Below, piece by piece: positions 10,923 to 21,778 of a stretch of 64,000 bases of DNA (position 1 is its first letter; every line of letters begins with the position of its first letter). Source of the DNA: Ambrosia x helenae. Taxonomy: Eukaryota; Streptophyta; Magnoliopsida; Asterales; Asteraceae. The stretch is from contig CM061228.1 in assembly GCA_030844895.1 (NCBI GenBank), forward strand, positions 52,751,081-52,815,080, in the 5' to 3' direction. The notes beneath the pieces are model-generated. The model ran no database searches, was not told where the DNA came from, and saw only the letters and a list, made by a program, of their open reading frames with translations. Both the position numbers and the translations under genes were made by a program.

Positions 10923-12536
10923 TGTAACACCCCAAATCTGATTGTTATTGTCTTATAGCCTTATGTGATGAAAACAAGGGTTACCCGAGTTATATAATTA
11001 TTATAAAATAGCTATTGAAAAATATACATATATGAATTTAGTTGACCAACCCCGTTAGTGAGGTTAGGAACTTTATAAAGAAAAGTATTGGAAAACTAAC
11101 AAGGTTAGTAGATTAATAACAACAGGCTTTTCATTACCTAACTTGAGGGGCTATTTATGAACATTGGGCAAAGTAGTGGTATTAGGGAGGGAAAGGGCCA
11201 AAAGCTCCCATTCCATACGATTAGTTGTAGGGTGCTTGGCTCTCCATTTTCCCCTCCTTTTAACTTATGACTTATTTAATAAGTCAAAAGTTAAAAACAA
11301 AGTGTTTGGGTAGTTGTTTGAAAAGTAACTTTTGAAAGAATTTGTGCTTTGAAAAGGAGAAAATGGGGAAAAAATCATAAGTCACAATTTGTGACTTATG
11401 GGATTAAGGAACTTTTGAGGTGGGAAAAGTCATAAGGAGAAAAGGAGAAGGAGAGCCAAACATGCTCTTGATCGTTCCCTAACCCCAACCCACCTTCAAA
11501 ACCCTAAAAACTCCCTTAAGCTCAATTAATAACCAATATTAATGGGAAATTGGTGCATATGGAGGAAAAATGGTCATCTAGACGTTTATAAACCCTAAGG
11601 GAACCCTCAAATTGTGCTTGGGTTATGTTTGAAGAACTTATGGAAAATATGCAAGAAGTAGGTTTTGATAATTGAAATGTTGGGTGGATAATTAAGGTTT
11701 CAATAGTGTTAGGGAATTATAATTTAGCTAGAAATAACATTAAAAGGTGCTTAACCCAACTCATGGTTGGTTATTGGAAGTGGGTTTTGGGTGAAGCCTG
11801 GCTAAACCTATTATCCCTAACAAAATTATTGTTTGTTAAACACTAATTTGGGTAGCTTATGATATATGTACTTGTTAGATAAAATGTTGATGCGGTGTGT
11901 AAATTGGTTAAGTAATTTAGTGAAAACACCTATGAGATTGAATGTTAAAAAGGACACACACTAAGTGCTCGATTAAATATCTAAGTGAACTTCTCATTAA
12001 TGAAATTTGATGAAACTTGGAGACGATGGTATGTAGGTAATAAGAATGAAAAATGGGTGTTGACATGATATAGCCAATGATAAATATGAATGATATGAAT
12101 AATGCCTCTTAGTTGTTTGATGAAATGCCTAAGTGGATTTGTTTTCAACTTAATATTGCTAGATTGCTAAAAACATATGATACATGTTAATTGACAATCG
12201 AATCATGAGAACCTCATAATATGAATGAGTTTCTAACAATCTAGACGGATACTGGGCTTCTAGGTTATACAAGCGAGGCTACGTGAAGCCAAGATAAGAG
12301 GGAGTCTAAGCTCAAGGGTCACGCTTGAAGGCAAGTCATTCTATGAGTTTTATTAGTTTATTGGCAGATTAGTTGATTTATAGAGTAGTAGAGTTGGGAA
12401 TTGAAATATAAAATGAGATGGTTAATAATCTTAAGGCCGTAATGGTAGTTATGTGAAACCTAAGCTTAAATGGTCCATGTAGGCCATATGAGTGAAACAT
12501 AGCAGATACAGTTATCCGACAAGAATGGATGACCTT
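10923..12536 (+). repeat. Probable Ty3/gypsy LTR fragment
   Basis: The text TGTAACACCCCAAATC at 10923 resembles the start of many plant gypsy LTRs. About 1.6 kb of AT-rich non-coding sequence follows, interrupted by a MITE at 11228-11470 and ended by the Copia-1 LTR at 12537. No polypurine tract, PBS or coding segment is present, so the assignment rests on the first bases and general texture. Confidence 0.35.
11228..11470. mobile_element. Foldback MITE (hAT-like?), about 240 bp
   Basis: The ends are inverted repeats. The left end reads GGGTGCTTGGCTCTCC followed by CCTCCTTTTAACTTATGACTT; the right end, reverse complemented, reads GAGCATGTTTGGCTCTCC then a similar pyrimidine run and CTTATGACTT. 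Internal inverted repeats (ACTTATGACTTATT and AATAAGTCAAAAGT; ATAAGTCACA and TGTGACTTAT) would make a long hairpin. There is no coding capacity. The GGTGTTTGG-like tips recall hAT-type MITEs, but I could not find a clean 8 bp target duplication, so the superfamily is uncertain. Confidence 0.65.
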
Positions 12537-13049
12537 TGTAGATGCAAAAGTGCGACTAAAGCTTTGGATTGTAAAACACATTTTGTTTTGTAGATATCGA
12601 AGGTGCGAAGGAACAAACTAGAAGGTGCGAAGGAGGATTAAAAGGTGCGAAGGAAGTGGATTTGGACGAATGAAGAATAGATTATTATAAAGCTTGGTTC
12701 GACCAGTTGATGTGGGCGAACCTGCACATTCGCATGAACAGTTTGGGCGAATGTGCAGGCCTATAAATAGGTCAAGTTCATTTTTGAATGTAACTTTGAT
12801 GATTATTATTCCCTCCTCTTTCTGAAAACTCTCTCTAGATTTTGTTAAACTTGTTTTACGTTTAAACCTTGATTGTATTCATAATTCAACGTGTAAACAA
12901 GTGTTTTATTAATGAAAATGATTGAAAATGATGATCTGTGTGTTTGAATCTGTTTGATTATTATTTTGTGATAGTTTTAGGGTTTCCGCACCTGAAACTA
13001 ACTTGTTTGATCAATCTTTGTTTGTTATCGATCCTTTCACACACATACA
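12537..13049 (+). repeat. Copia-1 5' LTR, 513 bp
   Basis: It starts TGTAGATGCAAAAGTGCG, aligning with the Copia-2 LTR start TGTAGATGC...GACTAA.GCTTTGG, and ends ...CACATACA three bases before the PBS. It contains GGTGCGAAGGA motifs (12600-12660), a TATA box, and the family block TTAGGGTTTCCGCACCT near 12980. The right end is set by the shared ATACA-AAG-PBS arrangement in both copies. Confidence 0.8.
12762..12770 (+). promoter_or_regulatory. TATA box of Copia-1 LTR
   Basis: TATAAATAG sits in the conserved context GCAGGCCTATAAATAGGTCA, found unchanged in the Copia-2 LTR at 41422-41430. It marks the likely U3 core promoter; transcripts should start about 30 bases on. Confidence 0.75.
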
Positions 13050-13052
13050 AAG

Positions 13053-13065
13053 TGGTATCAGAGCC
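13053..13065 (+). other. Primer-binding site, initiator-Met tRNA
   Basis: TGGTATCAGAGCC, complementary to the 3' end of plant initiator-Met tRNA, lies three bases (AAG) after the LTR. It primes minus-strand DNA synthesis. Confidence 0.9.
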
Positions 13066-13329
13066 ATTTCGGATCAAACAACCACAAATTAATAATCTCT
13101 CAGTTGATTTGGACCCAATTTTGGTCAAAAAGTTTCTGTTTTCAATGAACAAACTGATGTGATAAGATTTTGATCGATTACACCTTGATTTCGAGTTTAA
13201 ATTGGATAATTCTCTTTATTAAAGTTGTTCCAAATCAAATCCGATTCAAAACCTGATTAAGATCATAAAAATCCATCCACATTTGAAAAACATGATCAAA
13301 ATTAACTGATTTTCAAAGAATAACCGTTT

Positions 13330-13640
13330 TTGAAATCACAGGGGTCGAAAGAGAGAGTTTGGTCGAAAGAGGAATTCATTTGGGTCGAAAGGGTGATTTT
13401 GTGTACGAAGGAGGTGTTTTAGTGGTCGAAGGAAGACTTTGATTGCTTATTTTTCACATTCGCACCCTTTGTTTCACCTTCGCCTGATCGAACGGTCGAA
13501 GGAGTTGTAAAACGGTCGAAAGAGAGTCTTAAGTGGTCGAAGGAGTTTTTGTTGTTTAGTTTACATTCGTATCAATCATAAACGGGCGAAAGAGAACTTT
13601 ATTTCTCCTTCGCACGTCCGTATATACGAAGGAGCATTCT
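13330..13640 (+). repeat. CGAA-motif array in the Copia-1 gag leader
   Basis: At least ten copies of GGTCGAARG, GGGCGAARG or TACGAAGGAG occur in about 310 bases, with inverted copies (CATTCGCACC, CTCCTTCGCAC, CACCTTCGCC) among them. Spacing is irregular. The same motif family fills the LTR U3 region and the block before the third ORF. It could form RNA hairpins or bind a factor; neither is shown. Confidence 0.6.
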
Positions 13641-13689
13641 GTTTTGAAACACTTTTAATCTTTTCGTGGTTAATTGTTTGCAGGACAAG

Positions 13690-16600
13690 ATGTGGAACTT
13701 TCCAACAACGCCTAGACCTACTCAAGCACCACAACAGCAGACAACACAAGATCCGTGGTCCATTGCAGCTCAGAAGACTAGTCAACCATCACAGCCGATC
13801 AATTATATGGCAATGACTAGTTCGGCACCACAACAAGTTGTTCAACCATTACCACAACCGATTGACAACTATTGGGGAGTCGCAGCAGCAGCAGTCCATT
13901 CACATACGACCAACGCTATATCCACTCTTATTCATGACCTATCTTCTGGAAGCGGCAATCGTCCACCGAAGCTAATGGACATGAAGGAGTATAATACTTG
14001 GAAGACGAAGTTTAAGATTTACGTTGAGGGACAAGGACTTGAAGGAGCCGAGGCATGGCAAATGATTGTGAAGGGTTACGTTGCTCCTATTCTGGAGAAT
14101 ACTGGAGAACCAATCCCTTTGGAGAATTTGGCGGATGACGAGAAGAAAAGGTTTGCGATAGAGAAGAAAGCATTCTCTCAGCTATCCCAGGCGATCAACA
14201 CTGATCTACTGCATCAGTTTGGATCGTGCACAACATCCAAACAACTATGGGATATGCTGAGAAATCGACATGATGGAAATGAGAAGACCAGGAAGCTTAG
14301 GATGGAAGAGCTTCGGAAGGAGTTTGAAAACTTCAGTTACATGGGTAATGAGACCCTAAAAGAGTTGGTTCCAAGGTACTGCCATTTGCTCACTGAATTG
14401 TCGAGCTATGAGATCAGCATTCCAATGTCGGAATTAGTAGATAAATTTGCTGATGCTTTACCACCCTACTGGAACCAACACATCGAAGTGTTAAAGGAGA
14501 AGGATGCCTACCAGTATTGGACTATTAACGAGTTCATCCAAAAGCTGGAAAACAAAGAGATGGAGGAAAAGAGAAAAGCTAAGAGAGCTCAGATTCCACA
14601 GAATCCTGATTTATATGTGAGTGGTACATCTAACTCTCTTTCTGCTTCAAGCACCACTTCTACTGTTGCACCTCACATAGCATGTGTGTCTAACATTGTT
14701 GAACCAACAAAAGCACCCATTAACTACCTTGCTCAAACTTCATCCTACACACCATCATACACACAACAACCTTATCAAACACAAAACTTTATTCCACCAT
14801 TTTCACCATTACAACAAGCCGCATGCTATACATCAAGTCAACCTCAACAACAACAACAATATCCTCCTCAAGTGAACCAGATGCAAATTACTCAAGCACA
14901 ATCAAGTCAAAACCCGATTGTGTTAGAGACATCTAACCTTAACAATGTGACTGTTGAAATTGCTCAACATCATGTTGCTCTTGTATCTGCCATGGTTGCT
15001 TCTTATAACGGTTTGGTAGCAAGTCAAATTGGTAACAATAATCTCACCAATGAGGACTATGCTCAAATCGACAAAGAGGAAATGGAGTTGATGGACATTC
15101 AGTGGGCTTTTGCAAGCATTATGAGGAGAGCCACTGATTTTATTCAGAAGACTGGCAGGACTGATCTCTCAACCTCTCCCAACACCACATACGGATTCAA
15201 CAAAGCAAAGGTTACCTGCTTTAACTGTGGTGAAAAGGGACATTTTAAAAGGGAGTGCACACAGCCAGCACAACAAGGTAACCGAAATCCTTTCAATTCT
15301 ACATACCAAAACCGACAAAATCAAAACCAAAATCAAGTGTCTTACAACAATCCCAACATCTCAAGCTTTCAACCACAAAACACTTATCAGAACCGTCAAC
15401 AAAACACAAACACCAGACAATCTACAACTCAAAACCAACCTCAACAAAACCCAAACCGAACTATAGTTCCTATCTCTACACCTAACACACAAAACCAAAG
15501 CCAAACTGATACTCAAAACCAAGCACTTGTGATCCAAAAGGATGAAGGTTTTGACTGGACTGGTATGCAATTGGGGGTGGAGGAGATCACTGCTGGGAAT
15601 GTTGCTTGTGTGGCACAGCAAATGAGTTTGGATGAGAATGAGGAAATTGAAGAAGAGGTGTTGATTGAAAAAGTGTCGGAGTTGAAGATTGAAGAAGTGA
15701 ATGAAGATGTGATTGCTGAAAGTGAAGACAAGAGATCGGGGATGATTCTTGATTCTGTCACTGATGTTGGAGATCAATACGATTCAGCTTACTCGGATAT
15801 GGAGAGCGAATCTGATTCAGAGACTAGTGTGAATTCACTAGATGATGATATTGACCAACTGCTAGCTGAGGCTGACTTCCTGATGACCCGCAAGTCATGT
15901 ATGGTGGATGATGCATGCACCAAGATTGACTACTCCAAATTCTTCGCAGGAAAGGAAGCTCATTTTGCTTTAATGGCCATGACAGAACCTCCTAAGCCGG
16001 TAAGTTCTGAAACTCAATCTCAAGCGTGTGTTAAATGTGATAAATGTGCTGATTTTGAAAAACTGACTGATGAAAACAAGCTTCTCAAGGTCCAACTTGA
16101 GAGTGCAAAACTCAACTGTCAGATTTATCAAAAGGACTTAAAAGATTTCAACAAAGTTCTTGATGGTTATAAAAAGGATGTGTCTGAACTGAAAAAGACA
16201 TTATCTATTAAACAACTTGCCATTAATAATTACATCAATGAAATGGAAAACACTAAATTGGAAATGGCAACCATCAAGTGCTTTGCGGAAAAAGTTAACA
16301 AGAAATTAGAAAGTTACAAGCACATAGCATATGTAGTCGATCATATCATTGAAGAACCCTCCCAGACGAATAGTGCAAACTATAAGTCAGTTCCATCTCC
16401 GGTATTGTTTGAGAATCACACTTTACACGCAATACCACCGGAGACTTTAATCAATCCTGATCCCACACCAGAAAATGAGCCTAACACTTCCAGTGTCGGG
16501 GATCCATATTCTGATGTGAGACCAGTACTGGGAAATAGTGAGGGTGTGGTCGTTACTGATGATTCAGATGAAGAAGATGAATCATCTGAGACGGTTGAAA

Positions 16601-17880
16601 GTGATAGTGATATCCCTGATGAAAATCATATAATCACTACTGAGCCTGTCTCACCGTCTCAGATCATTCATCCAATGGCAAATGCTCATCGTAAAAATGA
16701 GGTTAAGAAAAATGAAAAGTTTGTTGGTAAGAGTTTTGAAAAGAAAGAGGTAAAGAAGATTGAGAAAAACGTGAGAAAACCGGTTGAAAAGAAAGTTGAA
16801 ATTAAAATTGAGAAAAATGTGGTAAAACCGGTTGATAAGAAAAATGAGCTTAAATCTGAAAAATCCAATGATGTGAGCAATGAATCGTGTGATAAACCTG
16901 TCAAAATCTTCTATCGGATGCAAGGCTCCGATAAGATTTTATCCGATGATGAGTTTCCGATTAAGTTTGTCAATTCTTGAAAAATAGAAAAGATCTGGCA
17001 GGAAAGTACGATTTGGTTCCCGAAATTTGAAAGGACCAATGACATTCCTCAAGAAATTTTAGACAAAATTTATTCGGATAAAGAAGCAAAGGTCAATGTC
17101 ACACAGTTTGTTTTGCCTGTTCATAAAGAAAATAGTTTTATTGAACCGACTTACTCGAAGGACCCAGCTCCTGAGAGTTTAAGGAAACAATGCATGGTCG
17201 ATCGATATCCCATTGCTAGTTTTTCCAAGTCGCCGATCAAGGAAAACTATGAGGAATACCGTGCGTGTTATAAGTGCGGGGAACGGGGACATTTACTTGC
17301 CGCCTGCCCGTACGTACGACACAAAAGGCACGAGGTGGAGATGAGGCAATATCATGAGTATCCGGTTGACAACTATGGCTATCAACAGCGACGGCATTTT
17401 CCCCAACAAGAATTTTATCATAATCAAAACAATTTTTATAACAAGGGGGAAAATCGTCCGATGACGTATGATAAGCGCAACCGGATGACCACTGATAAAT
17501 CTGGTAAGAAACCTATGATGAACTCAACTGCTGATACCAAAAAGGTAGCTCCTAAACCTAATGGTAAACAAGCAGTTGGACCTGTCTCTGTTAAATCAGA
17601 GAAGGTAACCAAGAAGGTTGCTTTTAAAGAAGAAGTAAAGAAACCGACTGAGACTTCAAAATCTCAGATTCGGATCTTGAAAAGATCTGAGCAATCTTGG
17701 TCATCTAAGGAATCTGAAGGAGCCTCTACTTCATAGAGTGAGAAGAATGAGAAAAAGAAAGTTGTTAGTGAGAAGAAAGGGGTTGAAGTAACCCAAGATG
17801 TTTGTGATTCAAAAGACTCTTTGAAACAACCTGTTCAAAGACCCAAGACCAAACAGGCTTGGGTCCCCCGAAAGAACTAA
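13690..17880 (+). pseudogene. gag: Copia-1 gag (long coiled-coil Gag), broken by two stops
   Basis: Gag is the structural protein that assembles the cytoplasmic particle and binds element RNA. The start is the ATG of MWNFPTTP, the conserved first codon also in Copia-2. The N-terminal third is a UBN2/copia-type Gag domain (about residues 60-310). A Gln/Asn/Pro-rich linker follows, then a CCHC zinc knuckle CFNCGEKGHFKREC (residues 510-523), an acidic segment, a coiled coil (about 780-885), Lys-rich repeats, and a second knuckle CYKCGERGHLLAAC (1193-1206). At about 1396 codons it is far longer than ordinary copia Gag and fits Sirevirus Gag. Premature TGA at 16978 and TAG at 17734 interrupt an otherwise constant frame; Copia-2 has sense codons there. 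The natural TAA is 17878-17880. A TTTGCAG seven bases before the ATG resembles a splice acceptor. Confidence 0.85.
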
Positions 17881-17884
17881 TTGA

Positions 17885-20800
17885 TCTACTTTAAATGTGC
17901 AGGGAGCTCCAGCTGGCCCTGTTAGCAGCCTATGGATTGTTGACAGTGGAGCTTCTGGTCACATGACAGGGGACCTCACGCTACTCTTTGACATCAAAAA
18001 CATTAACGGAGGTTATGTGGCATTTGCTGGAAATAAGGGAGGCTACATTACTATGGAAGGTAGTGTAAGCAATGGGGTAGTAACATTTGAGCGGATTTCT
18101 TATGTGAAACAGATAGACTATAATTTGCTCAGTGTTAGTCAAATTTGTGATAAACAATTTTCTGTGTATTTTGATGACAAATCCTGTTACATCTTGAAAC
18201 CTGGGTTTGAGCTACCAAAAGAGTGGGTGATGCTGAAGGCACTGAGAGTTAACAACTTGTATATTCTCGACATGTCTAAAGCAATGACCACCCATAGCCA
18301 AGTCACGTGTTTCCTCTCCAAGGCTACAGAAAAAGAATCCATTATGTGGCACAGGAGAATGGGACACATCCATTTGAGAAAGATGAATCAGCTTGTAAAG
18401 AATGAACTTGTCACTGGAGTTAATGTCAAACACTTCCATCTGAATGACAAGTGTATCAGTTGCAAGAAGGGAAAGCAGCACAAACAATCCCATAGACCAA
18501 AGAAAGTTAATTCTGTTGAGCTGCCACTTGAACGTTTGCATATGGATTTATTCGGTCCAGTCAGACGTAAAAGTCATGTCGGGGAATTATACTGTCTTGT
18601 GGTGACTGATGATTATTCAAGATTTTCATGGGTAATGTGTTTGCATCAGAAAAGCGACACTTTTGATAACTTGAAGGTTCTGTTTACACGTCTGGAGAAC
18701 ATATATGGTTTGAAGATCAAAAGAATCCGGAGTGACAATGGGACGGAGTTTAAAAATGCTCAGATGGAGGATCTTTGTGCAAACAAAGGAATTCATCATG
18801 AATATAGCGCTCCGTATACACCCCAGCAGTATGGTGTCGTAGAGAGAAAGAACATGACTCTTATAGAGACGGCGAGAACTATGCTTGCGGATTCAAATCT
18901 TCCAGTCATGTTCTGGAACGAAGCTATTTACGCGGCATGTTATACTCTTAACCGTGTTTTGACAGTAAAGAAGTTTGGCAAGACTTCTTATGAGCTGTTG
19001 AACCGACGCAAGCCGAATCTGGAGTATCTAGAACCATTTGGTGCCCCATGTACAATGCTGAATCCTTCGGAAAAGTTTGCACCAAAGGCTGAAGAAGGTT
19101 ATTTTGTTGGATATGCAACCCCATTAAAACGGGTATTCAACAAAAGAACTAGAAAAGTCGAGGAGTGGACTAACGTCGAAGTTCAAAGATATACACAAAA
19201 TGTACAGGGTGGAGGACCAGATTGGATGTTTGATTACAAAGACTTCTTTGAATCATTCAATCTAGATAGCATGGTTGAAGAAGCTGTACTTCGCTTATAC
19301 TACGAGGTCGAAAACGCCGTAACTTCACCGTTAGTGCGTCCGATCACGGTAAACCCCCAAACAGCTTCTAATGATACCACTGCTCCTGTATTGGAAGAAG
19401 AGGTGTTCCAAGAGGCTTTTACATCGCTTAATTCATCCGAATCAGAATATGAAGACGATGATGCAACAAGTGAAGCTATTCTGGACAACGCTACAGTGAC
19501 ACCACCAGTGAACCCATCTAATACTGATGCTTCAACATCGAATGTGGGTAATGATCTGGTTTCTACTGAGAATTTGACAACTCAAACGGGAGTACTAGTA
19601 CCTGATTATCCGGAATCTCGGATACATCGGATACACCCGCTTGAACAGGTTATTGGTGATCCTGGTAGCAGTGTGATGACAAGAGGGCAGCTGAGAAATG
19701 CTCAAGTACCAGAAAACATTGGCAACCTTGCTTTATATGCCAAAATTCATAAATCTGGTTTTCAGAATGACTGGTCATTTGCTTGTTATGTTTCGCAGGT
19801 CGAGCCGCGGACATACAAGGATGCTCTTTTGGATGACGCCTGGGTGGAAGCAATGCAGGAGGAGTTATTACAATTCCAGAAACTTGGTGTATGGACCCTA
19901 ACAGATTTGCCCCCTGGAAGAAAGAAAATTGGAACCAAATGGGTGTTCAAGTGCAAGAAGGATGACAGAGGAGTCATAGTGCGCAACAAAGCTCGTTTGG
20001 TTGTTCAAGGTTTTCATCAGGTTGAAGGAATCGACTACAATGAAATCTATGCACCGGTTGCACGCTTGGAAGCTATCAGAATGTTCCTCGCGTTTGCATC
20101 ATGGAAGAAATTTAAGGTGTATCAGATGGATGTAAAGAGCGCATTTCTTTACGGTGTGGTCAAAGAGGAAGTTTACGTAGGTCAACCGCCAGGCTTTGAG
20201 GGCCCTATTCACCGGGATAAGGTTTATGTGTTAAACAAAGCTCTCTACGGGTTGCACCAGGCTCCGAGACAATGGTATGAGGAGCTGAGCACGTATCTTC
20301 TCTCGAAAGGATTCAAACGCGGACTGGTAGACTGCACACTGTTCACGAAACGAGCAGGAGATGATTTGCTTCTAGTACAAATTTATGTTGATGATATTAT
20401 TTTCGGGTCAACTAACGAACTTCTGTGCAGGGAATTTGAACAAGTTATGCAGGAAAAGTTCGAAATGAGCGCTATGGGAGAAATGCAGTTTTTCCTCGGC
20501 TTGTAGGTGGAGCAAAGACCAACGGGGATCTTTATTCACCAGACGAAATACGTTTCTGAAGTCTTGAGCCTATTCCAGATGGATGATTCGAAGCCGATGG
20601 ATACCCCAATACAGCCCAATCACGGGATTGGAGTTGATCTTAAGGGGGAGCTGACTGATCCATTTACATACAGAGCAATCGTCGGATCTCTGATGTATCT
20701 CACAGCGTCAAGACCTAATATAATGTTTGCGACTGTCAAGCGTATCCTTAGATATCTGAAGCCGAAACAGAGTCATCTTGCAGCTGTCAAGCGTATCCTT

Positions 20801-21330
20801 AGATATCTGAAGGGTTGTCCATCGAAAGGACTTTGGTACCCTCATGATGATAATTTTGACCTAATCGCTTTTAGTGATGCAGATTGGGCGGCTGTGACAA
20901 AGACAGCAAATCCACAACGGCTGGATGTCAGTTTATGGGGAGCAGGCTCGTGACCTGGCAATGCAAGAAACAAACCGCAGTTGCACTATCCACATGTGAA
21001 GCAGAATATGTTTCAGCATCGAGCTGCTGCTCACAGGTTCTTTGGATCCAACAGCAGATGGTGGATTACGGTTTGCAATTTCTTTAAACCCCTATTTACT
21101 GTGATAATGAGGCCGCAATCGCATTAACAAAAGACTTAGTAAATCACTCAAAGGCTAAACATATCCGGATTAAATATCATTTTATCTGTGATTGTTATGC
21201 TAAAGAGTTGATCGATATGGTCAAAATCCACACTGATTATCAACGCGCAGATCTTTTTACCAAAGCTTTTGATAAATCCAGATTTGATTATCTTTTAAAA
21301 GCAAATGGTATTAAAGAAAAACAGGACTGA
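17885..21330 (+). pseudogene. pol: Copia-1 pol (protease, integrase, RT, RNase H), broken
   Basis: Pol matures and replicates the element. Protease shows VDSGASGHM (Asp codon near 17942). The zinc-binding pre-integrase segment follows (WHRRMGHIH ... CISCKKGKQH), then integrase with Asp at 18544, Asp in RSDNGTEF (18733) and Glu in VERKN (about 18842). RT has YVDD at 20384-20395 and RNase H has SDADW near 20871. There is no ATG at its start; the frame opens at 17885, is +1 relative to gag, and does not overlap it. A TGTGCAG/GGAGCT junction (17896-17908) precedes the protease. Lesions are TAG at 20504 (CAG in Copia-2), a lost G near 20890, and TAA at 21085. A ten-codon stretch (about 20733-20762) is replaced by a copy of the sequence at 20785-20814. 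The normal C-terminus is TGA at 21328-21330. Confidence 0.9.
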
Positions 21331-21773
21331 TCACCACCTCAGTCTATCACTTTTTAGTTTAAATTCTTACTGTTTTTCAGAAAAATTTCGAAAATCCAAA
21401 AACATTGAAAAAAAATTTTTCAAAAATTCATAAAAATTGAAAAATTTCTTTGCTGACTGCTATATCTTCTTCCCTTAGATTAATGCCGTCAGATTTCTGT
21501 GAACAAACGATATCTGGGCAGTTACATATTTGAAATGCTCCAGCTTATCCTTGGGAACAGTAAATTCGAAAATCTATAAAAATCAGAAAATTCTAAAATG
21601 ATTTCCTGGAGTATAAAGGGAAATGATAGTACATCAGTGGGGATCTGACACATTCTAAACAATGTAATGCTATATAGGGCGTGTGTCTGAGTCTGTGCGA
21701 TGTGCTGATAGGCTTCGTAGACCTATTACTGCGTGCCTGATACATACATATCAAACGATTTGTTGTGTGGATG
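21331..21773 (+). other. Copia-1 pol-to-ORF3 spacer, left half
   Basis: Non-coding, A-rich sequence after pol, with repeated GAAAAATTTC/TTCAAAAATT text near 21380-21450. It is cut at 21778 by the nested element and continues at 28533. Confidence 0.6.
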
Positions 21774-21778
21774 AACTC
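21774..21778. other. Target-site duplication AACTC, left copy
   Basis: AACTC lies directly before the nested element and recurs at 28528-28532 directly after it. This five-base duplication fixes the element ends exactly. Confidence 0.9.

Noticed and set aside
13330..13640. CRISPR-like repeat array
   Set aside because: Motifs are short, irregularly spaced and in both orientations, within a plant retrotransposon leader.
15361..15777. Antisense ORFs in Copia-1 gag
   Set aside because: Shadows of the Gln/Asn-rich and acidic gag segments.
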